The notes under the pieces are model-generated. The model saw nothing but the letters and a program-made list of their open reading frames with translations. It was not told the DNA's origin and did not search any database. The translations under genes were made by a program, and so were the position numbers. A stretch of DNA of 64,000 nucleotides, taken from Aurantibacillus circumpalustris (GTDB lineage: Bacteria > Bacteroidota > Bacteroidia > B-17B0 > Aurantibacillaceae). This document shows positions 37,667-45,743 of the stretch, in pieces. Location: the NCBI RefSeq assembly GCF_029625215.1, contig NZ_CP121197.1, forward strand, positions 1,860,001-1,924,000, given 5' to 3'. Each line of letters starts with the position of its first letter. The stretch's first letter is position 1.

Positions 37667-37945
37667 ATTTAACCATTGAGGCACGGAGGGCGCTGGGAAC
37701 ATTTCAGTAGGCAGTTTTGAGTCGGCAGTTGCAGTATATGCGAAACCACTAAGACACTGAGTACACGAAGCAACACTGAGAGAAGGTATTTAGGCAGTTG
37801 GCAGTTTTGAATAGATGTTCTTCGTGTCTCAACTAAAAATCTCTTATATGGGCTTATATTACTTAGGTGGTTAAAAAAAGAAACGGAAGTGGAACCGCTG
37901 CAGTAATATGGCTTTATTTAACAGTTTAAACTTTAACTTTCTATC
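37667..37945. repeat. Degenerate low-complexity intergenic repeats
   Basis: Contains three to four copies of GGCAGTT-type words (around 37710, 37727, 37793 and 37801) and fragments such as CACTAAGACACTGAGTACAC. Similar reshuffled repeat words appear at 41390-41487, 43288-43429 and 57864-57896. No gene is visible. Confidence 0.5.
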
Positions 37946-38347
37946 ATGATTATAAACGGTAAAGAATACATCTACAAAATTAATGGAGACAATTACCACT
38001 GTGCCATGGATGTAACAATGAACTTTATTGGTGGCAAATGGAAAACAGTTGTGTTATGGTACTTAAGAAATAAAACACTTCGTTTTGGAGAACTTAAAAA
38101 ACAAGTCCCCGATATCACTGAAAAAATGCTGAGCATACAATTAAAAAGTTTGGAAGACGACGGTTTAATAAAACGTGAAGCATTTGATGAAATTCCTTTA
38201 CGGGTGGAATACTCTATGACTGACTTTGGAAAAAGTCTTATTCCGATTCTGGAAGCTATTTCTAAATGGGGACGTAATCTTGGTGAAACGGAAGGAACTA
38301 TGGTGGAATTAGAGCCTCGCATAGAAAAGAAGAAAAAAAGTTTGTAA
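37946..38347 (+). CDS. HxlR family transcriptional regulator
   Basis: 133 aa winged-helix regulator: CAMDVTMNFIGGKWKTVVLW, then the HTH LRFGELKKQVPDITEKMLSI and wing LPLRVEYSMTDFGKSLIPIL. HxlR/MarR-like proteins often respond to reactive electrophiles or redox change; here there is one Cys near the start (YHCAMD), which is the residue often used. It converges with the transferase gene, and their stop codons are adjacent. Confidence 0.9.
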   Translation: MIINGKEYIYKINGDNYHCAMDVTMNFIGGKWKTVVLWYLRNKTLRFGELKKQVPDITEKMLSIQLKSLEDDGLIKREAFDEIPLRVEYSMTDFGKSLIPILEAISKWGRNLGETEGTMVELEPRIEKKKKSL

Positions 38348-40357
38348 TTAATCCCACCAGTCCCATTTACGGGGCCAATAATCAATCACCTTGATTTCAA
38401 AATCAATTAATTCAAAATTTTCTTTTCCACGATTCCATAAATAACAAGTTATATTACTCTTGTATTTTATGCGATCGTAATTAAAACCATTAAAGTGTTC
38501 GGAATAAATAGTGGTCGTAGAATCTTTATTCATCAGATAATCTGACGCAGCTTTCCCGTTGTATGCATATTGTTCATTTGTTTTTTGGTCGTTGACAGAA
38601 ATACATACTTCGAGCGGACTGTAATTATTTTTAATTTTCACCACGGCTTTTGCCAAAACAACCTGACCTTCTCTTTCGGTCACTTCATGCAATACTGCTT
38701 TTGCGTCGAATGGAAATTCGTTGAATGAATCTACTTTTAAAACAAAAAATTTATTTGATTCTCGAGTATTCGCTTTTGAATAAATAAAATTTCCTCTTTC
38801 GTTTAAAGACGAAAAGTAACTTAGGTGATCATCAGCAACTACAATTGTTTGATCTTCTTTTTTTCTGGAATAAACTTTGTAGTTGATTGCTTGTGTCTGT
38901 GTGTTTTCTATTAAATAGGGGAAGTGCTCTAAAACGACTGCTTGATGCTGTGGCATAGCTGATGATAAGACAATATAGTCAGTTTTTAGATTAGAAATGA
39001 ATTCCGAAAACAAGCGCTGAGAAGAAACTTTTTCAATAATTTCTTCACCATTCACTCTGTCAAAATGAGCACGTTCCATATTCGAAATTATGGAGTCGGC
39101 AGAAGTAACGCAGTCGAAATTAGTTTTGTATTTTTCGAAATAAATTTTCTTCATTATTTCGTCTGCGTCAAAGAACACAGGAAATACATTTTTATTGCCG
39201 TACAGATTTTTATAATGAATTGTTCTTTCAAATTGATATTCGTAAACAGTTTTAACGGCTTGGTTGAAATAATCTTTCTTTAGATATGTTTTATATAACA
39301 AGACAGATGCAACTATAACGAGAGCAGAGTTTAAGATGATCTTGCTTTTAAAATTTAGAAAAGAACAAATAAAAAGTACCAAAGCGCTTCCTGAAAATAA
39401 CATCACAGAATATTGAAATATGGGAGAACGCCAAATGGAATAGAAATAAACTACCAGAAAATTAAAAAGAAAAAGAAATAAAAGGAATGCTTGTTTTTTG
39501 CTGACAGATACAGATTTATTAAGCATAAAAGATAAAACTAGTAACACTATAATTAGAAGGTAAGTTTTTCCAGTGCCAAAAAGAATTTTAATAAAGAAGA
39601 AAAGTACACTGAATTCAGGAGCTTCCAACCAGCCTCCATTTTCAACGCCAATGCCCGGTATACTTAATTGGTAGAGAGTCACCGATAAATGCGGTAAATA
39701 GGCAAGAACGACTATACCACACATTATTAAATAGGCTTTGTAATTTTTTTTATCGAGAAAGAAAAAACCTGACGCGCAAACTGTAAAAGCAAACAAAGAA
39801 TTAATGTGTTGGTTCAATGCAGATAATAAAGCAAAGAGTCCGAGAAAAAAATAATTTCTCCAACTCAAATTCTTTAAAAAGAAAATTCCGAAAAAATAGT
39901 ATAAGAGCGCTATACTAAAGAATACACCCGAAATATACATGCGGGCTATTGGCGCATAAAAAACAAAAATGAGTGAAAAGCCTAGCAAGAGTGCGGAAAA
40001 TAATCCAGCTTGTTTTGAAAAATTCCTTAATCCAAATGCATAAGCGTAAGTAATCGCACCTAAACTAAAAAGTAAAAAAGGAAGTTTAATAATCCAGGTA
40101 CTGTACCCGAAAATTTTAACGAGGTAATAAATCAATAATTGAATGAGAGCAGGATGAGCGTCTATTTTCACGCCTTTTTCAATGACCTCAGAAAACGAGT
40201 TAAACTGGGTTCTTTCCAAGCCACTGAGTTCGTCATAAGTATATTGGTAATCAAATAAAGGTAAAAAGCGGAGTAGGGTACATGCCAAAAGAACACAAAT
40301 AAACAGACTATGTTCTTTAAGCAGCTTCACCGTACTAATATAAAAATTAAACGGCAT
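38348..40357 (-). CDS. GT-C fold membrane glycosyltransferase (family 39-like)
   Basis: 669 aa. The N-terminal ~330 residues have 8-10 membrane helices. The first loop carries the aspartate motif TYDELSGLERTQFNSF and a second one KIDAHPALIQL, as in polyprenyl-phosphate-linked sugar transferases. The remainder is soluble, partly beta (VCISVNDQKTNEQYAYNGK), and outside the membrane. It would transfer a sugar from a lipid carrier to a protein or glycan. Acceptor unknown. Single gene. Confidence 0.8.
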   Translation of the reverse strand: MPFNFYISTVKLLKEHSLFICVLLACTLLRFLPLFDYQYTYDELSGLERTQFNSFSEVIEKGVKIDAHPALIQLLIYYLVKIFGYSTWIIKLPFLLFSLGAITYAYAFGLRNFSKQAGLFSALLLGFSLIFVFYAPIARMYISGVFFSIALLYYFFGIFFLKNLSWRNYFFLGLFALLSALNQHINSLFAFTVCASGFFFLDKKNYKAYLIMCGIVVLAYLPHLSVTLYQLSIPGIGVENGGWLEAPEFSVLFFFIKILFGTGKTYLLIIVLLVLSFMLNKSVSVSKKQAFLLFLFLFNFLVVYFYSIWRSPIFQYSVMLFSGSALVLFICSFLNFKSKIILNSALVIVASVLLYKTYLKKDYFNQAVKTVYEYQFERTIHYKNLYGNKNVFPVFFDADEIMKKIYFEKYKTNFDCVTSADSIISNMERAHFDRVNGEEIIEKVSSQRLFSEFISNLKTDYIVLSSAMPQHQAVVLEHFPYLIENTQTQAINYKVYSRKKEDQTIVVADDHLSYFSSLNERGNFIYSKANTRESNKFFVLKVDSFNEFPFDAKAVLHEVTEREGQVVLAKAVVKIKNNYSPLEVCISVNDQKTNEQYAYNGKAASDYLMNKDSTTTIYSEHFNGFNYDRIKYKSNITCYLWNRGKENFELIDFEIKVIDYWPRKWDWWD

Positions 40358-40521
40358 TTAGACAGGAGAAGTTTTTGAAAAAAAACATTCTTTGTTTTTT
40401 GGCCTTATAATCGTTATAGTTCAAACGGGATGAATTTTTCATTTCCACTACAGTTTAATCGTCAAAGTTTCGTTAACCAATCACAAAACAAATACAATCT
40501 TAGTATCTTCGCACACTTTTT

Positions 40522-41106
40522 ATGGTTAAAGAAAAAATAAAACGTAATTACCGCATTGCGAAATACGTGGTTTACAGACAAACTATTGTAGAACCTATTG
40601 ATCATTTTTGGACATTTCTGGGGGCTTTTATCGGTATTGCTACTATTGGGTTAATTCAAGGCACACAATTTGGTGAGGTAGATAATGTTTTTTTGATTGG
40701 TTCATTTGGAGCAAGTGCAGTGTTAATTTTTGGAGCAACAAACAGTCCGCTTGCTCAACCCCGTAACCTTATTGGTGGGCATTTAGTTTCTGCCATAGTA
40801 GGAGTTTGTGTACATAAGCTATTGCCCAATCAACTTTGGATCGCTTCTGCCATATCTGTATCACTTGCAATTGTTGGCATGCAAATTACCAAAACATTGC
40901 ACCCTCCTGGTGGAGCAACGGCGCTTATTGCCAACATTGGCACTGAAAAAATAAAAGCTTTGGGTTTTTTTTATATTCTCTCTCCAGTTTTATCAGGCGT
41001 ACTTATTTTATTTGTAGTCGCTATAGTGGTTAATAATATTCCCAAACACAGAAATTACCCTTATAAAAGAAAGTGGTATTGGGAACGCTTCAAAAATAAA
41101 AAGTAA
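40522..41106 (+). CDS. HPP family membrane protein
   Basis: 194 aa with four or five membrane helices and the HPP signature TLHPPGGATALIANI. Further motifs are FGASAVLIFGATNSPLAQPRNLIGGH. Members are implicated in nitrite/chloroplast transport in some organisms, but the bacterial role is open. A -7-like TATCTTCG precedes at 40504-40511. Confidence 0.85.
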   Translation: MVKEKIKRNYRIAKYVVYRQTIVEPIDHFWTFLGAFIGIATIGLIQGTQFGEVDNVFLIGSFGASAVLIFGATNSPLAQPRNLIGGHLVSAIVGVCVHKLLPNQLWIASAISVSLAIVGMQITKTLHPPGGATALIANIGTEKIKALGFFYILSPVLSGVLILFVVAIVVNNIPKHRNYPYKRKWYWERFKNKK

Positions 41107-41153
41107 CTCTTCGAAGCTTTTGTTACCTTAGTTTCAAATTAAAACCAAGCAAA

Positions 41154-41357
41154 ATGGATAAAAAAAGAAGAAGGGGAATAGTTGCACTATTTCTAGTATT
41201 ATCAATTGGAAGTTTTTTAAGAATAGACGGATATGAAGAGGTGAGACCTTTAATTTTTATTTCAATTTTTGGTATAGGTTTAACTGCTGGTATCCTGTTG
41301 AGTGATTTGGGACATCTTTTGAGAAGTAGAAAAGGTGATAAGGATAAATTAGTATAA
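41154..41357 (+). CDS. Small two-helix membrane protein
   Basis: 67 aa with two hydrophobic segments (GIVALFLVLSIGSFLRI and PLIFISIFGIGLTAGILLSDLG) and basic ends. It follows the HPP gene by 47 nt and may be co-transcribed. No family recognised. Confidence 0.55.
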   Translation: MDKKRRRGIVALFLVLSIGSFLRIDGYEEVRPLIFISIFGIGLTAGILLSDLGHLLRSRKGDKDKLV

Positions 41358-41389
41358 CTTGATTCTCTGTGTTCTGGTTAAAAGTTCAC

Positions 41390-41487
41390 GGTTATACGTT
41401 AAGCGTAATAAGTTAATGGTTATACGTTAAGGGTTATTCTAATTGCAACTTCTAACCTATAACTTCTAACCTATAACTTCTAACTCT
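41390..41487. repeat. Tandem and direct repeats after the HPP unit
   Basis: GGTTATACGTTAAG occurs at 41390-41403 and 41418-41431. A 14-mer, AACTTCTAACCTAT, is repeated in tandem at 41447-41460 and 41461-41474 with a partial third copy to 41487. Confidence 0.85.
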
Positions 41488-41490
41488 CGA

Positions 41491-43230
41491 TTAATGTCTC
41501 TGTAACTGATTCAAATGAGCGTAATTTTTCCCAAGATCCAAAAGTTCTTCGTGGGTGCCCATTTCTACTATTTCACCGTCTTTTAAATAAAGAATAAGGT
41601 CTGCATTTTTGATGCTCGAAATGCGATGACTCACAATCACACTGGTTTTACCCTTCATTTCCTTTTTTAAATTTGCAAGAATAAACTCTTCTGTTTCGCT
41701 ATCTACAGCACTTAAACAATCATCAAAAATAAGAAGTTGTGGTTTGTTAATGATCGCTCTTGCAATCGAAATCCTTTGTTTTTGTCCGCCGCTTAATGTC
41801 ACTCCCCGCTCACCGACAACCGTTTCAAACTTATCTGCAAAGCCTAAAATATTTTCATAAACACCGGCTTGTTTCGCGGCTTCCTCAACTAGTTTTCTAT
41901 CAACATCTAAATCAGGACTTCCAAATGAAATGTTATTTGCTACGCTGTCACTAAATAGAAATACTTCTTGAGGCACAATACCACAGTTTTTTCGCAGAAG
42001 ATGTAAATTATGTTGTTTGATGTTTTTGTTATCAATAAGAATTTCGCCAGCATTTGGATCATACTGTCGGGTAATTAAATTAATGATACTGGATTTGCCA
42101 CTGCCCACTTGTCCAGTTATTCCTAGCGATTTACCTTGTTTTAGTTTAAAGGAAATATTTTTTAAAGCTGTAATATTATTTTCAGGATACGTAAAACTTA
42201 CATTTTTAAATTCAAGATCCCCATTAATTTTATAGATTTCCAGATTGCCATTTTTAATAGTTGGTTCCTGTTCCAAAAATTCATTAATGCGTTCTTGTGA
42301 TGCCGCGGCCCTTTGAACAAGAGAAGTCACCCATCCTAAAGAGGCGAAAGGCCAGGTTAAACGAAAAACGTATAAAATAAATTCAGTAATATTTCCTGGC
42401 TCTATTTTATTTTCAATAGTTAATTTTCCACCGTACCAAACGGTAATTAAAACGCTGAGGCCTATCATTAAAGCCATTACCGGTGCAAACAAGGATTCTA
42501 TGGAAGCTAATTTTAGTGCTTCTTTTTTATAACTTTCATTCTTTTCACCCATTTGCTCCTGAAAAAACTTTTCGCGGGCATAGGCTTTAATAATGCGAAT
42601 GGCGCTAAACGATTCTTGGGCTTGCGTTGTGAGTCTACTCAATTCTTGCTGAACCTTTGTGCTTTGTTTGCTAATCATATCCGACACTTTATAGATAATG
42701 AAGGATAAGATTGGAAGTGGTAAAAATACCAGAAGTGTTAAAGTGGTATTTACACGCAACATAAAAATTAAGATAGTAACGGTTGTCACAATGGTATTGG
42801 CTATGTACATGATAGCCGGACCTGTGTACATTCGCACCTTGCTAACATCTTCACTAATACGGTTCATCAAATCTCCGGTAGTGTTTTTTTTGTAAAAGCC
42901 TGCATCCAGATATTGGTAGTGGTTATAAATTTGATTTTTTTGATCGTATTCAATATGTCGACTCATTACAATAATTGTTTGCCGCATTAAGAACATAAAC
43001 AGACCGCTAATAAGCGCCAATCCTATTATTGTTAAACCATACTGAATAAAAATCGTAGAATCAACATTCGTTTCTTTATTAATAATACTGATGATTTTAT
43101 TGGTACCGTTTCTTACGATAACACCTTGGTAGGTTCCAAATATTGTCGAAAGAGATACGAAGAGAAGTCCGCTTAAAAAGTGCCATTTATACTTGAGAAA
43201 GTAGGAATTTAATACTTTGAGATGTTTCAC
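41491..43230 (-). CDS. ABC transporter, fused permease and ATPase (MsbA-type)
   Basis: 579 aa from GTG 43230. N-terminal exporter permease with six membrane helices (residues ~20-300), C-terminal ATPase with Walker A GQVGSGKSSII, Q-loop, signature LSGGQKQRISIARAI, Walker B LLIFDDCLSAVD and H-loop SHRISS. A half-transporter that works as a homodimer; it could export lipid, peptide or drug. It stands alone on the minus strand. Confidence 0.93.
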   Translation of the reverse strand: MKHLKVLNSYFLKYKWHFLSGLLFVSLSTIFGTYQGVIVRNGTNKIISIINKETNVDSTIFIQYGLTIIGLALISGLFMFLMRQTIIVMSRHIEYDQKNQIYNHYQYLDAGFYKKNTTGDLMNRISEDVSKVRMYTGPAIMYIANTIVTTVTILIFMLRVNTTLTLLVFLPLPILSFIIYKVSDMISKQSTKVQQELSRLTTQAQESFSAIRIIKAYAREKFFQEQMGEKNESYKKEALKLASIESLFAPVMALMIGLSVLITVWYGGKLTIENKIEPGNITEFILYVFRLTWPFASLGWVTSLVQRAAASQERINEFLEQEPTIKNGNLEIYKINGDLEFKNVSFTYPENNITALKNISFKLKQGKSLGITGQVGSGKSSIINLITRQYDPNAGEILIDNKNIKQHNLHLLRKNCGIVPQEVFLFSDSVANNISFGSPDLDVDRKLVEEAAKQAGVYENILGFADKFETVVGERGVTLSGGQKQRISIARAIINKPQLLIFDDCLSAVDSETEEFILANLKKEMKGKTSVIVSHRISSIKNADLILYLKDGEIVEMGTHEELLDLGKNYAHLNQLQRH

Positions 43231-43287
43231 AGCCTAAAGGTATGGGTTTTTAGGTAAAAAAATGGTACAAGGAATCTGGCTAGATTT

Positions 43288-43429
43288 GCCACGAATTACA
43301 CGAATTAACACGAAGATTTGAAACATGCAAACTTAACTAAAGCGATGTAAATTACTTGAAAATGCCATTATGCTATAAATCAACGAAAGTGAGCATCTTT
43401 ATTTAGTGAAAATTCGTGCAATTAGTGGC
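43288..43429. mobile_element. MITE-like element with ~20-bp imperfect inverted ends
   Basis: The left end GCCACGAATTACACGAATTA and the right end (reverse complement GCCACTAATTGCACGAATTT) agree at 17 of 20 positions. The 142-nt interior has no ORF. Similar CACGAATT repeats are widespread in Bacteroidota intergenic regions. No target duplication was clear. Confidence 0.5.
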
Positions 43430-43450
43430 TATATTGTATGTGTAATTTCT

Positions 43451-43481
43451 TTTGTTTATTGTGTCAATTACCCTAAATTTG
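43451..43481 (+). promoter_or_regulatory. Promoter TTTG-N19-TAAATTTG
   Basis: TTTG at 43451-43454 and TAAATTTG at 43474-43481 with 19 nt between them match the Bacteroidota primary-sigma consensus exactly. Transcription would start near 43488, 16 nt before the dehydrogenase ATG. Confidence 0.8.
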
Positions 43482-43503
43482 CCATTCTTAGAACAAAACG
43501 ATC

Positions 43504-44607
43504 ATGGAGGTAAAAACCTTAAATAATTCAGATTTAATTAAAAATCCGGTTATCGGCCAAATGAGCTTGAGTAACCACGAGCAAATTTTATTTTGCAACG
43601 ATAATGCAACTGGTTTAAAAGCCATCATTGCGATCCATAACACTGTACTCGGACCTTCCTTAGGCGGCACACGTATGTGGAACTACAACAATGAAATGGA
43701 AGCATTAACAGATGTACTGCGTTTATCACGTGGTATGACATATAAGTCCTCTGTTGCTGGCTTAAACTTAGGTGGCGGAAAAGCTGTAATAATAGGAGAT
43801 CCAAAGAAGATAAAGAACGAAGCGTTATTACGTCGTTTTGGAAAATTCGTGGATAGTCTTGGTGGGAAATACATTACTGCTGAGGACGTTGCTATGACAA
43901 GCCGCGATATGGAAATTATTAAAATGGAAACGGATTATGTAAGTGGTTTACCTGAAAACATGGGTGGAAGCGGAAATCCTAGTCCCGTTACTGCTTATGG
44001 TGTTTATGTAAGTATGAAAGCGAGCGCAAAAGAAGTGTGGGGAAATGATAGCTTAAGCGGAAAAAAAGTTTTAGTTCAAGGAATTGGTCATGTTGGTGAA
44101 GTTCTTGTTGATCATTTAACTAAAGAAGGCGCTAAAGTTTACATTCACGATATCAGTGAAGAACGTTTAAAATTAGCAGCAGCTAAATACAAAGCGGAAG
44201 TGGTTACTGAAGATAAAATGTTCGATTTGGATATTGATATCTACGCTCCATGTGCTTTGGGTGCAACTGTAAACGACGAAACTTTAGGAAAATTAAAATG
44301 TAAAATTATTTGCGGTGCTGCTAATAATCAATTAGCTGATGAAAAACACCACGGAGAGGTTGTTGGAAAACAAGGTATTTTATACGCTCCAGATTATGTA
44401 GTAAACGCAGGAGGAATTATTAATGTGTATTACGAATTGGAAGGTTATAATAGAGAGCGTGCTATGACTCACGCTGAAAAAATATACGACACCACTTTTA
44501 ATTTATTTCAGTTAGCTAAAAAAGAAGGTATTCCAACTTACATGGCAGCTAACCGTTTGGGCGAAGAGCGTATTGCGGCAATTGCTAGAATTAACGCCGT
44601 ATTGTAA
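43504..44607 (+). CDS. Leucine (Glu/Leu/Phe/Val) dehydrogenase
   Basis: 367 aa. GTRMWNYNNEMEALTDVLRL, the substrate-binding GGGKAVIIGD, catalytic Lys/Asp region and the Rossmann motif KVLVQGIGHVGEVLVDHL are all present. The enzyme oxidatively deaminates branched-chain amino acids to 2-oxo acids with NAD+, an entry into branched-chain fatty-acid precursors and amino-acid breakdown. It is separated from NusB by 75 nt. Confidence 0.95.
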   Translation: MEVKTLNNSDLIKNPVIGQMSLSNHEQILFCNDNATGLKAIIAIHNTVLGPSLGGTRMWNYNNEMEALTDVLRLSRGMTYKSSVAGLNLGGGKAVIIGDPKKIKNEALLRRFGKFVDSLGGKYITAEDVAMTSRDMEIIKMETDYVSGLPENMGGSGNPSPVTAYGVYVSMKASAKEVWGNDSLSGKKVLVQGIGHVGEVLVDHLTKEGAKVYIHDISEERLKLAAAKYKAEVVTEDKMFDLDIDIYAPCALGATVNDETLGKLKCKIICGAANNQLADEKHHGEVVGKQGILYAPDYVVNAGGIINVYYELEGYNRERAMTHAEKIYDTTFNLFQLAKKEGIPTYMAANRLGEERIAAIARINAVL

Positions 44608-44682
44608 TTAAGAAAATTCCGAAAGAATCGGAATAATACTCACACGAATTGTGTTATAGTAAGTCGTGTCTAAAAAAATAAA

Positions 44683-45621
44683 ATGCTAAACAGAAGATTT
44701 TTAAGAATAAAAGTGATGCAGGCTCTGTATTCATTTTTTCAACACGAAAAAGCAAATACAGCACTTTTTGAGAAGGAATTATTTAAGAGTCTTGATAAAA
44801 TACAAGAGTTATACCTTTCTATTTTAGCTTTGGTAATGGACATTCATCACATGGCTTTAATGGTGATCGATGAAAGTAAAAATAAGCACCGTCCAAACGC
44901 ACAAGATCTTGACCCGAATTTAAAATTCGTAAACAATACGCTTTTAATGAGCATGGTTAACAACCAAGATCTTAAAAATCAAATTGAAAAACGTAAAATT
45001 TCCTGGCAAAACGATAACGACGTTGTGAGACGTATTTTTAACCTAATTAGAAACGGCGAAGAGTATAAAGCCTATCTGGAATTGGATAGTCCTGGAATAA
45101 AAGAAGACCGCGAATTTATCGTTGCTATCATTACTGAATATTTAAGCGAGAATGAAGTTTTGATTTCTTTATTTGAAGAAAAAAATATTCATTGGGCGGA
45201 TGATACCTTTGTAGCATTTAATTCTGTGATTAGAAATTTTGAAGACTTTACGGGTGAGTTTAAAATGCAACCACTTTTAAAAGACGAAAAAGACGATCTT
45301 GAATTTATGAGTGTGCTATTTAACAAGACGATTGTTTATCACCAACAATTTGAAGAATTAATTGGCAGACATACCCAAAACTGGGAAGTAGAGCGTATTG
45401 CGAACATGGATATGCTTTTAATGGAGATGGCACTTTCAGAAATATTGTATTTGCCTAACGTTCCAATCAAAGCATCTTTAAACGAATACATTGATATCAG
45501 TAAAGAATACAGCACACCAAATAGCAAAACCTTTGTGAATGGGGTGTTGGATAAAATAATTGCTGAATTAAAACGCGATAACCGCATCGTTAAAACGGGA
45601 AGAGGTTTAAAAGAGAACTAG
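44683..45621 (+). CDS. nusB: Transcription antitermination factor NusB
   Basis: 312 aa, the extended form usual in Bacteroidota. N terminus MLNRRFLRIKVMQALYSFFQ and the C-terminal NusB core AEIL-like LMEMALSEILYLPNVPIKAS with LNEYIDISKEYSTPNSKTFV. NusB with NusE (S10) binds boxA and prevents termination in rRNA operons. Confidence 0.95.
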   Translation: MLNRRFLRIKVMQALYSFFQHEKANTALFEKELFKSLDKIQELYLSILALVMDIHHMALMVIDESKNKHRPNAQDLDPNLKFVNNTLLMSMVNNQDLKNQIEKRKISWQNDNDVVRRIFNLIRNGEEYKAYLELDSPGIKEDREFIVAIITEYLSENEVLISLFEEKNIHWADDTFVAFNSVIRNFEDFTGEFKMQPLLKDEKDDLEFMSVLFNKTIVYHQQFEELIGRHTQNWEVERIANMDMLLMEMALSEILYLPNVPIKASLNEYIDISKEYSTPNSKTFVNGVLDKIIAELKRDNRIVKTGRGLKEN

Positions 45622-45743
45622 ATTCACTGTTTTCGCTCTTCGATTTGTAATATTTATAGAATCTTTCGTGAATAGAATGCCATTTTTTAAAAATTGCACA
45701 GTTTTTGTATTAGATGTACATCTAATAAGCTTTTTTAAAACGC

